From an uncultured Oscillospiraceae bacterium (GTDB lineage Bacteria; Bacillota; Clostridia; Oscillospirales; Ruminococcaceae), in contig CAJMEU010000076.1 of assembly GCA_905212515.1 (NCBI GenBank), positions 1 to 13,563 on the forward strand: a stretch of 13,563 bases of DNA, written 5' to 3'. Position 1 is the first letter of the stretch. Each line of letters starts with the position of its first letter. Under the pieces are notes generated by a model, which did not search any database, had not been told where the DNA came from, and worked only from the letters and a program-made list of their open reading frames with translations. Shown piece after piece: positions 6,119 to 13,563 of this stretch. A program made the position numbers and the translations under genes.

Positions 6119-6715
6119 ATGTGGAGTTATGAAAAACGTCTTCAAATCCCGCTGAAGATCAAAACGCCCAATGCCGCTGCGGCAAAGGTCATCATCAGCC
6201 AAACAGCGGGGACGGACGGCGAACTGGGCGCCAGCATGCGCTATCTCTCTCAGCGCTATTCCATGCCCTGGCGCAATATCGCCGGACTGCTGACAGACAT
6301 CGGTACCGAAGAACTGGCTCATCTGGAGATGGTCAGTGCCATCGTTTACCAGCTCACCAAAGATCTGCCTATCGAAGAGATCAAGAAAAATGGTTTCGAT
6401 AACTATTTTGTCGACCATACGGCCGGCGTTTGGCCGCAGGCGGCCTCCGGCACGCCGTTCAATGCCCTGACCTTCCAAAGCAAAGGTGATGCCATTACCG
6501 ATCTGCACGAGGACATGGCGGCCGAACAAAAAGCGCGCACCACCTATGACAATATTCTGCGCCTGGTGGACGACCCGGATGTGATCGCGCCGATCCGTTT
6601 CCTGCGCGAGCGTGAGGTCGTGCACTACCAGCGCTTCGGCGAAGCCTTGGAAAACGCAAAGGAGCGTATGGACTCCCGCAATTTCTATGCCTTTAACCCC
6701 GAGTTCGACCGCTGA
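6119..6715 (+). CDS. cotJC: Spore coat manganese-catalase-like protein CotJC
   Basis: CotJC belongs to the manganese catalase family (ferritin-like four-helix fold) and is part of the inner spore coat. All expected dimanganese ligands are visible in the 198-residue protein: Glu35 in GELGA, Glu65 and His68 in TEELAHLEM, Glu136 in MAAEQKA, and Glu166/His169 in EREVVHYQRF. This keeps open a peroxide-degrading function, as known for manganese catalases, though activity cannot be read from sequence. The length is close to the short coat type rather than the longer Lactobacillus catalase. Start ATG at 6119, with GGAGG (6106-6110) eight bases upstream, inside the end of cotJB. A terminator hairpin follows ten bases after the stop. 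Confidence 0.95.
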   Translation: MWSYEKRLQIPLKIKTPNAAAAKVIISQTAGTDGELGASMRYLSQRYSMPWRNIAGLLTDIGTEELAHLEMVSAIVYQLTKDLPIEEIKKNGFDNYFVDHTAGVWPQAASGTPFNALTFQSKGDAITDLHEDMAAEQKARTTYDNILRLVDDPDVIAPIRFLREREVVHYQRFGEALENAKERMDSRNFYAFNPEFDR

Positions 6716-6724
6716 ATATATTGA

Positions 6725-6760
6725 AAAGCGCCGGCAAATACCGGCGCTTTGCTTTATTTT
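6725..6760. terminator. Bidirectional terminator between convergent cotJC and tyrS
   Basis: AAAGCGCCGG (6725-6734) pairs perfectly with CCGGCGCTTT (6741-6750) around a six-base loop. On the plus strand a T-rich tail (GCTTTATTTT) follows, serving cotJC. On the minus strand CTTTTCAAT follows, so the same stem can end tyrS, whose stop is at 6764-6766, fourteen bases before the stem. The minus-side T-tract is weaker. Confidence 0.85.
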
Positions 6761-6763
6761 GGC

Positions 6764-7984
6764 TTACAGGGAAACCTTATGATAAACTTTCTTGCCTTTT
6801 TTGATGACGATACCTTCCTGCAGACGCGCTACGTCCACGCTGGCCGTAGGGTCGGCCACCTTCTCGCCGTCGATGGAGATTCCGCCCTGCTGCACCAGGC
6901 GGCGGCCCTCCCCTTTACTGGGGGCCAGTTTCGCAGCCACCAGAAGGTCCAGTACCGTTACCTTGCCGTCCTGGATCAGTGCGGAGTCCAGCACGGTGGC
7001 AGGCATATCAGCCGCGTCCACCTCGCCGCTGAACAGCGCACGGGCGGCGCTTTGCGCTTTTTCCGCCTCTTCCTCGCCGTGCACCATTTTGGTCAGCTCG
7101 TAGGCCAGCACCTCTTTGGCTTCATTGATGCGGCCGCCTTCCCAGCGGTCCATCTCGTCAATCTGCTCCAGCGGAAGGAAAGTCAGCATACGGATGCACT
7201 TCATCACGTCCGCGTCATCCACATTGCGCCAGTACTGGTAGAAATCATAGGGGCTGGTCTTATTGGGGTCCAGCCACACCGCATTACCGGCAGTCTTGCC
7301 CATCTTGTTGCCCTGCGAATCGGTCAGCAGCGTAATGGTCATACAATGGGCGTCCTTGCCCAGCTTGCGGCGGATCAGCTCAGTGCCGCCCAGCATATTA
7401 CTCCATTGGTCGTTTCCGCCGAACTGCATATTGCAGCCGTTGTGCTGGAACATATAGTAGAAATCGTAGCTCTGCATGATCATATAGTTGAATTCCAGGA
7501 AGGACAGGCCTTTTTCCATGCGCTGCTTGTAGCAGTCTGCCCGCAGCATATTATTGACAGAGAAGCAGGCGCCCACCTCCCGCAGCAGTTCCACATAATT
7601 CAGATCCAGCAGCCAGTCGGCGTTGTTCAGCATCCGGGCTTTGCCCTCGCCAAACTCAATGAACTTTTCCATCTGGCGCTTGAAGCAGGCCGCATTGTAG
7701 TCGATATCCTCTTTGGTCAGCATTTTGCGCATGTCCGTGCGCCCGGAGGGGTCGCCGATCATGGTGGTTCCCCCGCCGATCAGCGCGATGGGTTTGTTGC
7801 CCGCCATCTGCAGGCGTTTCATCAAGGTCAGCGCCATAAAATGGCCAGCTGTCAGACTGTCCGCTGTACAGTCGAAGCCAATATAAAAGGTCGCCTTCCC
7901 GTTGTTGATCCACTCACGGATCTCCTCTTCATTGGTCACCTGGGCGATCAGCCCGCGGGCCACCAGCTCTTCATAGATCTGCAT
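6764..7984 (-). CDS. tyrS: Tyrosyl-tRNA synthetase TyrS
   Basis: TyrS charges tRNA-Tyr with tyrosine. The 406-residue protein has the class I catalytic domain with GFDCTADSL (36-44), GGGTTMIGDPSGRTDMR (70-86), YMIMQSYDF (167-175), FGGNDQWSN (188-196) and the KMSKS-type loop KMGKT (227-231), followed by a C-terminal S4 RNA-binding domain (about 345-406). The usual HIGH signature reads T45-A-G-H48, so the first histidine is replaced by threonine; the rest looks intact. The start is ATG at 7984 (MQIYEELVARGL), seven bases after AAGGAG. An in-frame ATG at 8041 lies inside the T-box terminator and is rejected. Expression is controlled by the tyrosine T-box directly upstream. The gene is convergent with cotJC. 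Confidence 0.97.
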   Translation of the reverse strand: MQIYEELVARGLIAQVTNEEEIREWINNGKATFYIGFDCTADSLTAGHFMALTLMKRLQMAGNKPIALIGGGTTMIGDPSGRTDMRKMLTKEDIDYNAACFKRQMEKFIEFGEGKARMLNNADWLLDLNYVELLREVGACFSVNNMLRADCYKQRMEKGLSFLEFNYMIMQSYDFYYMFQHNGCNMQFGGNDQWSNMLGGTELIRRKLGKDAHCMTITLLTDSQGNKMGKTAGNAVWLDPNKTSPYDFYQYWRNVDDADVMKCIRMLTFLPLEQIDEMDRWEGGRINEAKEVLAYELTKMVHGEEEAEKAQSAARALFSGEVDAADMPATVLDSALIQDGKVTVLDLLVAAKLAPSKGEGRRLVQQGGISIDGEKVADPTASVDVARLQEGIVIKKGKKVYHKVSL

Positions 7985-8024
7985 GTTTTTCTCCTTTTCC
8001 TTTTTCTTTGCGGCAAAGGGATAG

Positions 8025-8057
8025 AAAAAGCCCCCTGCCAATTGCTTGGCAGAGGGC
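8025..8057 (-). terminator. T-box-controlled intrinsic terminator
   Basis: Read on the minus strand, 8057-8046 pairs with 8041-8030 around a GCAA tetraloop, with one U-G wobble, and five U follow. In the uncharged-tRNA state the T-box sequence at 8079-8065 would pair with the 5' arm region to form the antiterminator instead. It lies about 40 bases before the tyrS start. Confidence 0.9.
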
Positions 8058-8292
8058 GAACGATCGCGGTACCACCTCTGTTTGCCGCCTCCTCACGGAA
8101 ACGGCCTCTGCGTGTCAAACAACACGTCCAGCGCTTTAACGGGCGCACCCGTCAGGTCCTACTGGGCAAACGCCGTTCAGCCTGCCGCTCGGGGATGTAT
8201 TCACCGCGCCCGCCGCTCCCCTTTTCACCAGCCAGGGGTTCTCTGTGCCGACGCCATGCGGTTACTGGTTCCCGTCATCGCATTTCCATAAT
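8025..8292 (-). ncRNA. Tyrosine T-box riboswitch leader of tyrS
   Basis: The minus-strand leader carries the parts of a T-box element, which binds uncharged tRNA and lets transcription continue when the amino acid is scarce. Near the 5' end is GAUGACGGGAACCAGUAAC (8279-8261); the distal Stem I has GGCUGGUGAAAAGGGG; the specifier loop reads GAAUACAUCC, with UAC (8199-8197), a tyrosine codon, followed by A. The conserved T-box AGAGGUGGUACCGCG is at 8079-8065, with UGGU able to pair with an ACCA tRNA end, as expected for tRNA-Tyr. A 12-bp terminator stem (8057-8046 with 8041-8030, one U-G pair) and UUUUU (8029-8025) follow. Specifier, T-box and downstream gene all agree on tyrosine. Confidence 0.95.
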
Positions 8293-8296
8293 GCTT

Positions 8297-8325
8297 ATGA
8301 TACACGCACTTTCAGAAAAAGTCAA
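8297..8325 (-). promoter_or_regulatory. Predicted sigma-A promoter of the tyrS T-box leader
   Basis: On the minus strand TTGACT (8325-8320) and TATCAT (8302-8297) are 17 bases apart; transcription would start near 8290, just before T-box Stem I, which supports the call. The -35 box contains the recN stop codon TGA (8324-8322). Both hexamers are identical to those of the asd promoter. Confidence 0.75.
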
Positions 8326-9986
8326 GTGGCCAAGGCCAGCATTTCCCGCGCGTTGGCAAGGGCCAGCTCCGTCACCTTATCGCCGCTGATCATGCGCGCC
8401 AATTCTTGTACCCGGGCTTCATGGCTGAGGCTGGTGATGCGTGTAAAGGTCCGCTCCGCCTCCACATACTTCTGGATCAGCAGATGTTCGTCCGCCAGGG
8501 CGGCGATCTGCGCCGTATGGGTGATGCAGATGACCTGCCGCCCGTGGGAAGTCTGCTTTAACTTCTCACCAATGCGTGCCGCCGCCAGGCCGGACACGCC
8601 GGTGTCGATCTCGTCGTAGATGACAGTGGGCAGGTCGTCCTTATCCGCCAAGGCGCTCTTTACCGCCAGCATAATGCGGGACAGTTCGCCGCCCGAAGCG
8701 ATCTTCGCCAGGGGTTTGGGCTCCTCGCCGGGGTTGGTGGAGATGTAAAACTCCACGCTGTCCTGCCCCAGGGAAGCCAGTGGGCCGCGGCGGTGCTGTA
8801 AGGCAAAACGTATGCCCGGCATGTTCAAAAAGCGCAGTTCTTCCGTGATCTGTTTTTCAAACCTTGCGAAGGCGTCCAGACGGGTCTGTGTCAGCGCCTC
8901 CGCCAATTCCTTTGCCTGGGCATACAGGCTATTTTGCTGCTCGTACAACTGGTTCAGGCGCTCTTCTCCCGATTCGATGCTCTCCAATTCGCCCCGCGCC
9001 CTGTCTAAGTAGGCCAGTATGGCAGGAATGTCATCGCCGTACTTCTGGCGCAGTTTATAGATCAGGTCCAGCCGTTCCTCCACCTCGTCCAGCTCCCGCT
9101 GGTCGAATTCGAAGCTGCCCAGCCTGTCCGCGATCTCGCTGGCCGCGTCCCGGGCCGCGTAATAAAGATCACCTACCTGTTCAGACAGCGGCGTCAGTTC
9201 CTGGGCAAAGGCGCTGATGCTGTCCAGTGCCGCCGAAGCGCCGCCCAGCAGTTCACAGGCGCCCAGGCTGTCGTCATCCGCGCCGGAGAGCGCCAGATAG
9301 GCCGCGCTCAACTGTTCGGTGATGCGCTGGGCGTGCAGGATCACATTGCGGCGCTCCGAGAGGGCCTCCTCTTCACCGGGCTGCAGGTCTGCCAGCTCCA
9401 GCTCGTCGATCTCGAACCGCAGTAATTCCACCCGGCGCGCTTTTTCGTCCTCGTCCATGTTCAGCGCGTCCAACTGCCTTTTTACACTGCACAGCTCCCG
9501 GTACACTTTATAATAGGCCTGATGCTGGGCTTTGTTTTGCGCAAAGGAATCCAGCACCGTGATGTCGGTGGCCGGCGCCATCAGGCTTTGGTTGTCGTGC
9601 TGTCCATGGATGGCGATCAGCCCCGTGCACACATCCCGCACCACGGCGGCCGTCGCCGGCATGCCGTTGATGCGGCAGGTACTTTTTCCGTCGGCCGATA
9701 TCTCCCGGTACAGCAGCAGCTCGTCCCCCGCCTCATAGCCGGCCTGTTCCAACTTGGCCTTGGATGCAGCGCTCAGCGCGCGGAAAGTGGCCCAGATCTT
9801 CGCCTTCGGCGTGTGGCTGCGCACCAGCTCCCGCGAGGCGCGGTTGCCTAAAATGGCGTTGATAGAGTCGATGAGGATGGATTTGCCCGCACCTGTCTCG
9901 CCGGACAGCACATTCAGGCCATCGCGGAATACCGCGGTGGCCTTCTCGATGACCGCCACATTTTCAATGGTGATCTCGCACAGCAT
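8322..9986 (-). CDS. recN: DNA repair protein RecN
   Basis: RecN is an SMC-like ATPase that acts early in double-strand break repair. The roughly 554-residue protein has an N-terminal ATP-binding part with Walker A GETGAGKS (29-36), a middle region rich in Glu, Leu, Arg and Gln that should form the coiled coil, and a C-terminal part with SGGELSRIMLA (ABC signature), VIYDEIDTGVSG (Walker B) and the CITHTAQIAALAD block. IHGQHDNQSLM is a RecN hallmark. I start at ATG 9986 (MLCEITIEN), seven bases after AAGGAGG; an in-frame ATG at 10007 that overlaps the argR stop (TGATG) would add seven residues but would place the ribosome site inside the gene. It is the last gene of the dxs-to-recN run; no terminator is seen before the tyrS promoter. 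Confidence 0.96.
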   Translation of the reverse strand: MLCEITIENVAVIEKATAVFRDGLNVLSGETGAGKSILIDSINAILGNRASRELVRSHTPKAKIWATFRALSAASKAKLEQAGYEAGDELLLYREISADGKSTCRINGMPATAAVVRDVCTGLIAIHGQHDNQSLMAPATDITVLDSFAQNKAQHQAYYKVYRELCSVKRQLDALNMDEDEKARRVELLRFEIDELELADLQPGEEEALSERRNVILHAQRITEQLSAAYLALSGADDDSLGACELLGGASAALDSISAFAQELTPLSEQVGDLYYAARDAASEIADRLGSFEFDQRELDEVEERLDLIYKLRQKYGDDIPAILAYLDRARGELESIESGEERLNQLYEQQNSLYAQAKELAEALTQTRLDAFARFEKQITEELRFLNMPGIRFALQHRRGPLASLGQDSVEFYISTNPGEEPKPLAKIASGGELSRIMLAVKSALADKDDLPTVIYDEIDTGVSGLAAARIGEKLKQTSHGRQVICITHTAQIAALADEHLLIQKYVEAERTFTRITSLSHEARVQELARMISGDKVTELALANAREMLALAT

Positions 9987-10006
9987 CCCAACCCCTCCTT
10001 TTTTCA

Positions 10007-10465
10007 TCAGCGGTTCATGTATTCGGCCAACTGCCCGGTCATCCGCTGCGCCGCTTCTTCGGTGCGCATGAGGATGAGAAACGTGTCATCGCCGGACAAG
10101 GTGCCCACCACATCGTCCCAGGTCATGGAATCGAATACCTCGCAGGCGGCGTTGGCCATGCCGCTGTAGCATTTTACCAATACAAAATGGCCGGCATAAT
10201 CCACTTTCAGCACCGATTCACGGAAGATCATCTCAAACCGGCCCGGCGAATGGGCATTCTTGCCCGTACCCGCGGCGGACACATAGCGATACTTGCCCAC
10301 ACCGGCCGACACCTTGATCAGCCCCAATTCCCGTATATCGCGCGATACCGTGGCCTGCGTCACATGATAGCCGGCCTCCCGCAGGGAAGCCATCAGCACC
10401 TCCTGACGGTCGATGGGCTCCCGCTCGATCAATTCTAAAATTTTTGCCTGCCGGGCGTTTTTCAT
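10007..10465 (-). CDS. argR: Arginine repressor ArgR/AhrC
   Basis: ArgR is a hexameric, arginine-binding regulator that represses arginine synthesis and, in Bacillus, activates its breakdown. The 152-residue protein has the N-terminal winged-helix domain (about 1-65), with the recognition helix ATVSRDIRELGLI (38-50), and a C-terminal oligomerisation/arginine-binding domain with MANAACEVFD (103-112) and GTLSGDDTFL (121-130); the paired aspartates bind arginine in known homologues. Start ATG at 10465, with AAGGAAGG upstream inside the end of nadK; the gene starts two bases after the nadK stop. Placement between nadK and recN is a conserved Firmicute arrangement. I did not find a clear ARG box in the window. 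Confidence 0.96.
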   Translation of the reverse strand: MKNARQAKILELIEREPIDRQEVLMASLREAGYHVTQATVSRDIRELGLIKVSAGVGKYRYVSAAGTGKNAHSPGRFEMIFRESVLKVDYAGHFVLVKCYSGMANAACEVFDSMTWDDVVGTLSGDDTFLILMRTEEAAQRMTGQLAEYMNR

Positions 10466-10467
10466 AC

Positions 10468-11313
10468 TTACCTTCCTTTGAGCTTGGTGTCGATGGCTTC
10501 GAACTGATCTGCCTCGTTGAAGCAGATCAAAGAAATGTACTTGTCGCTGAGGGCGATGTCGATCACGTCCTCCCTGGAGATAGACTGCTCCGGCTGGCCG
10601 TCGCAGGACATCAGGATACTGCCGTGGGCCGGGGATTCAGCCGTGACGCGCAGCCGCCGTTTGGCGGAAAACACCATGGGCGGCGTGTGCATGCTGTGGG
10701 CACACAGGGGCGTCATCACAATACCGTCGATACGGGCGTCCAGAATGGGACCGCCGGCAGACAGGGAATAAGCAGTGGATCCTGTGGGTGTGGCGATGAT
10801 CACGCCGTCACCCAAATAGTGGTTCACCAGGATGTCGTCGCAGTAAATATGGATATCCGCCGTTTGTCCCAGCGTCTGTTTGGAGATGACCACATCGTTC
10901 AGCGCCATTTGGCGGAACGTGCTGCGGCCCCGCACCTGTACAGACAAGATTGCGCGCCGGTCCAGCGTGTATTCGCCCTTGACCAGCCGCTCCAATTTAA
11001 ACAGTTCTTCCAATTCTACGGTGGCCAAAAAGCCCATACGGCCGAAATATAACACCAAAAGAGGTTTTTTATAGCCGATGCCCCGCCGCGCGGCGTGCAG
11101 AATGGTGCCGTCTCCGCCGATGGTCACCACGGCGTCACATTGGCGGAACGCTTCGTCCTCCTCCAGGAAAGGCAGGTAGGCCAGCGGCGGTTCACGGCGC
11201 AGCGAAGCGGGCAGCACCACTTCAGCGCCGCAGCTTCGCAGCACACGCGCGGCTTCCAGTGTGGTGGCAAAGCCCTCATCTTTTTTGCTGTTGGGGATCA
11301 GGAAAATGGTCAT
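10468..11313 (-). CDS. nadK: NAD kinase NadK
   Basis: NadK phosphorylates NAD to NADP, using ATP or polyphosphate depending on the species. The 281-residue protein contains the catalytic GGDGT motif (66-70), a GRMGFLA segment (91-97) and the NAD-binding TPTGSTAYSLSAGGP block (about 170-184). The length is normal for bacterial NadK. The ATG at 11313 lies one base after the tlyA stop, with AGGTGAAG in the end of tlyA as a modest ribosome site, so translation may be coupled. The NADP made here feeds reductases such as Asd and DapB in the same window, but no direct regulatory link is visible. Confidence 0.96.
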   Translation of the reverse strand: MTIFLIPNSKKDEGFATTLEAARVLRSCGAEVVLPASLRREPPLAYLPFLEEDEAFRQCDAVVTIGGDGTILHAARRGIGYKKPLLVLYFGRMGFLATVELEELFKLERLVKGEYTLDRRAILSVQVRGRSTFRQMALNDVVISKQTLGQTADIHIYCDDILVNHYLGDGVIIATPTGSTAYSLSAGGPILDARIDGIVMTPLCAHSMHTPPMVFSAKRRLRVTAESPAHGSILMSCDGQPEQSISREDVIDIALSDKYISLICFNEADQFEAIDTKLKGR

Positions 11314-11314
11314 A

Positions 11315-12121
11315 TCACTTCACCTGCAGCTCTTCATGGGCTTTTGTTACCACGTCGTGGGCCTGCTCGGCGGTCAAGGCGGCCAGCTGGCCGCTCTTTT
11401 TTACATACAGCAGGAATTCGATGTTCCCCTCCGGCCCTTTGATAGGCGAATAGTCCGCGCCCTCCACGGAAAAACCGCTGGCCGCCGCATAGCCGGAGGC
11501 CGCCAGCAGCACTTCTTCATGGGTGGAAGCCTCGCGCACCACGCCTTTTTTGCCCACTTTTTCCCGCCCGGCCTCAAACTGGGGCTTCACCAGGCACACG
11601 CCTTGGGCGTCTTCGCTGGAGATGGCCGCGGCCACCGGGAAAATGTGCTTGAGGGAAATGAAGGATACGTCCACACTGAAGAACTCCACCGGCTGGTCCA
11701 GCATGTCCGGCGTCACGTGGCGGATGTTGGTGCGCTCCATATTCACCACACGCTCGTCGCAGCGCAGCGTCCAGGCCAGCTGCCCATAACCCACGTCCAC
11801 CGCGTATACTTTGCACGCGCCGTTTTGCAGCATGCAGTCGGTAAAACCGCCGGTGGAGGCGCCGATGTCCATACACACCTTGCCCTTGGGCGTCAGGGGG
11901 AACACGTTCATGGCCTTTTCCAGCTTGAGGCCGCCCCTGCTCACATAGCCGATGTCATGGCCGCGCACTTCCACATGGGCATGTTCGTCGATCATATTGC
12001 CGGGCTTATCGCTTTTTTCCTCATTCACGAACACGATGCCGGCCATGATCAGCGCCTTGGCCCGCTCCCGGCTCTGCGCCAGGCCATTTTGGCAGAGATA
12101 TTGGTCCAGTCGAATCTTCAC
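11315..12121 (-). CDS. tlyA: TlyA-family rRNA 2'-O-methyltransferase / hemolysin-like protein
   Basis: The 268-residue protein has an N-terminal S4 RNA-binding domain (KIRLDQYLCQNGLAQSRERAKALI, about 2-25, and onward to about 60) and an FtsJ-like Rossmann methyltransferase domain. Visible motifs are SRGGLKLEKAM (61-71), the S-adenosylmethionine loop DIGASTGGFTD (85-95), VDVSFISL and LVKPQFEAGR. In mycobacteria TlyA methylates ribose in 16S and 23S rRNA and affects capreomycin sensitivity; the exact target in clostridia is not known from sequence. The start is GTG at 12121, overlapping the dxs stop by four bases (GTGA), with AAAGAGGG six bases upstream. The frame is open further upstream to 12250, but that part lies within dxs and lacks the S4 character. 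Confidence 0.94.
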   Translation of the reverse strand: MKIRLDQYLCQNGLAQSRERAKALIMAGIVFVNEEKSDKPGNMIDEHAHVEVRGHDIGYVSRGGLKLEKAMNVFPLTPKGKVCMDIGASTGGFTDCMLQNGACKVYAVDVGYGQLAWTLRCDERVVNMERTNIRHVTPDMLDQPVEFFSVDVSFISLKHIFPVAAAISSEDAQGVCLVKPQFEAGREKVGKKGVVREASTHEEVLLAASGYAAASGFSVEGADYSPIKGPEGNIEFLLYVKKSGQLAALTAEQAHDVVTKAHEELQVK

Positions 12122-13563
12122 GCAGTTCCCTCTTTCGCTCGCAGCCTTTCCCGCAGGGACGCGGCGTCCAGGCTGAATTTTGCCCGCAGCTGCTCGGTTG
12201 TGGCGTGGGTCACACCCGTGTTGGGCAGCCCAACGTGCACGTAGCTGCACTGTGCGCCGTCCTCCAGCAAAGCCGCCGCCAGATGTTCGCCGATGCCGCC
12301 GCTGCGCACGCCTTCCTCGGCGAACACCACGTGCTCGTAACGGCCGAGGGTCTCTGCCAAACCGTCGGGCAACGGGTTCAGCACGGTCAGTTTATACAGA
12401 TCGACGGGCTGGCCTTCTTTTTGTGCACGGCGCACGGCCTCCAGCGCCTCTTTCGTCTCGGCGCCATAGGTCACCAGCGCGGTCTTGGCCGGCCCGCCGC
12501 CCTGGTACACATCATAGTCCCGGCCGCTGCATCCCAGCGCGGCCAGCACCTCGTCCTGGCCGCCCCGCGGATAACGCAGCGCACGGGGGCCGTCTGTGTG
12601 CAGCAGCAGCTTTTCCAGCCAGAAATCCAGCTCTTCGTAATTGCACACGCTCACCAAGGGCAGGCCTTCGATTTGGCTGAGGAACGCCGTGTCATAGATC
12701 CCCTGGTGCGTCTCGCCGTCGCCGGGCACCAGGCCCGCGCGGTCGATGGCCAGCAGCACGTTCGCCCTCTGCAGGTTTACGTCGTGGATGATCTGGTCAT
12801 AGCCCCGCTGCAGGAAGGTGGAATAGATGGCCACCACCGGCAGCAGCCCGTTTTGGGCCAGGCCCGCTGCAAAGGTAACGGCGTGCTGTTCCGCCATGCC
12901 TACGTCAAAAAAACGCGCCTTATGCTGTTTGTACATGTACTGCAGGCCCGTGCCGTACTTCATGGCTGCCGTTACGGCGCACACACGCTCGTCCCCGTCC
13001 GCCAGCCGCACCAGCTTTTGGCCGAAATGGGTGGAGAACGAGGTCTCGGGCGACATGTCGGGGTTCGTCTGATGGTCCATATCAAAGGCGGACACCCCGT
13101 GGAATTCGCCGGGATTTTCCTCCGCCGGGGCGTAGCCCTTGCCCTTTATCGTCAACAAATGCACGAACAGCGGTGAGGACTGCTCAGCCTTATAAGCGGA
13201 GAACAGGTCGCACATTTCACCGATATCATGGCCGTCGATGGGGCCCACATATTGGAACCCCATCTCTTCGAACATGGTGGAATGGTACAGCGAACGGCGG
13301 AACGCCGACTTTGCCGTTTGGATGGTGACCTTGATGGGCTGGCCCACCAAAGGGACCTGATCCAGAATAGACTCCACGTCGCGCTTGGCCTTGAAATAGT
13401 GGGGACTGGTACGCAGGCGGGTGAAATACTGTGCCATGGCACCCACGTTTTTTGAGATGGACATGCGGTTGTCATTCAAAATAACGATGAGGTTGTTCAA
13501 TGAACGTATATTGTTCATGCCATCATAGATTATGCCGCCGGTGAAAGCGCCGTCGCCCACGAT
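12118..13563 (-). CDS. dxs: 1-deoxy-D-xylulose-5-phosphate synthase Dxs, 5' part outside the window
   Basis: Dxs condenses pyruvate and glyceraldehyde 3-phosphate to DXP, the first step of the methylerythritol phosphate isoprenoid route and a source for thiamine and pyridoxal. The gene runs off the right edge; about 481 codons are present and roughly 140-150 N-terminal residues are missing. The visible part begins in the thiamine-diphosphate motif, with GDGAFTGG and the matching NDN, then YVGPIDGHD, and the pyrimidine domain with DVGMAEQHAVTFAAGLAQ, whose glutamate activates the cofactor, followed by YSTFLQRGYDQI and DRAGLVPGDGETHQG. The C-terminal transketolase domain is complete. The stop overlaps the tlyA start. 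In related genomes xseA, xseB and ispA often lie upstream; that cannot be seen here. Confidence 0.97.
   Translation of the reverse strand: MVGDGAFTGGIIYDGMNNIRSLNNLIVILNDNRMSISKNVGAMAQYFTRLRTSPHYFKAKRDVESILDQVPLVGQPIKVTIQTAKSAFRRSLYHSTMFEEMGFQYVGPIDGHDIGEMCDLFSAYKAEQSSPLFVHLLTIKGKGYAPAEENPGEFHGVSAFDMDHQTNPDMSPETSFSTHFGQKLVRLADGDERVCAVTAAMKYGTGLQYMYKQHKARFFDVGMAEQHAVTFAAGLAQNGLLPVVAIYSTFLQRGYDQIIHDVNLQRANVLLAIDRAGLVPGDGETHQGIYDTAFLSQIEGLPLVSVCNYEELDFWLEKLLLHTDGPRALRYPRGGQDEVLAALGCSGRDYDVYQGGGPAKTALVTYGAETKEALEAVRRAQKEGQPVDLYKLTVLNPLPDGLAETLGRYEHVVFAEEGVRSGGIGEHLAAALLEDGAQCSYVHVGLPNTGVTHATTEQLRAKFSLDAASLRERLRAKEGTA

Noticed and set aside
4177..6736. 13-base match between the capA-like gene (4177-4189) and the cotJC terminator (6724-6736)
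   Set aside because: AAAAGCGCCGGCA occurs in both, but about one such match is expected by chance in a window of this size, and the flanks do not match.
7985..8041. Longer TyrS starting at ATG 8041
   Set aside because: The start lies inside the T-box terminator stem and adds a Lys-rich peptide coded by the ribosome-site region; MQIYEELVARGL is the family N-terminus.
6749..8389. Long plus-strand open frame of 546 codons opposite tyrS and its leader
   Set aside because: It is antisense to a well-supported tyrS, T-box and promoter, and its composition (rich in His, Gln and Val) is typical of the shadow frame of a GC-rich gene. No family motif was recognised.
11261..12244. Long plus-strand open frame opposite tlyA
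   Set aside because: It is antisense to S4 and FtsJ motifs of tlyA, with no recognisable protein character.
12205..13176. Long plus-strand open frame opposite dxs
   Set aside because: It shadows strongly conserved Dxs motifs on the minus strand, has His/Gln/Arg-rich composition and no ribosome site worth noting.

Overview
This window looks like an ordinary, gene-dense chromosomal segment of a GC-rich, spore-forming Firmicute, probably a gut-type clostridium of the Oscillospiraceae/Ruminococcaceae kind. The evidence is a complete cotJABC spore-coat operon, a tyrosine T-box leader, the gene order dxs-tlyA-nadK-argR-recN that is typical of Clostridia and Bacilli, and strong Shine-Dalgarno sequences throughout. 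I see no mobile element, phage gene, CRISPR array, tRNA or rRNA.

Layout, left to right. (1) queA (minus strand) makes epoxyqueuosine in tRNA. (2) A 224-base gap between queA and asd holds two near-consensus promoters that point at each other, so the two leaders should overlap as antisense RNAs. (3) A plus-strand block asd-dapA-dapB carries out three steps from aspartyl phosphate to tetrahydrodipicolinate, the route to lysine, to diaminopimelate for the cell wall and, in spore formers, to dipicolinate. It is joined by a 4-base overlap to a membrane-anchored CapA-family protein and ends at a strong terminator. A perfect 13-bp hairpin and a likely internal promoter lie between dapA and dapB. (4) The plus-strand cotJA-cotJB-cotJC operon encodes spore-coat proteins, including a manganese-catalase-like CotJC, and ends at a hairpin shared with the convergent tyrS. 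(5) tyrS (minus) is preceded by a full T-box riboswitch with a UAC tyrosine specifier, the conserved T-box sequence and a terminator; its promoter overlaps the recN stop codon. (6) A tightly packed minus-strand operon dxs (5' part outside the window)-tlyA-nadK-argR-recN covers isoprenoid precursor synthesis, rRNA methylation, NADP synthesis, arginine regulation and recombination repair.

I did not find a clearly new biological system. The most notable points are the face-to-face queA/asd promoters, the hairpin-promoter overlap before dapB, the dapB-capA coupling, the TAGH replacement of the HIGH motif in TyrRS, and the promoter embedded in the end of recN. All calls come from reading the sequence by eye; no database search was run.
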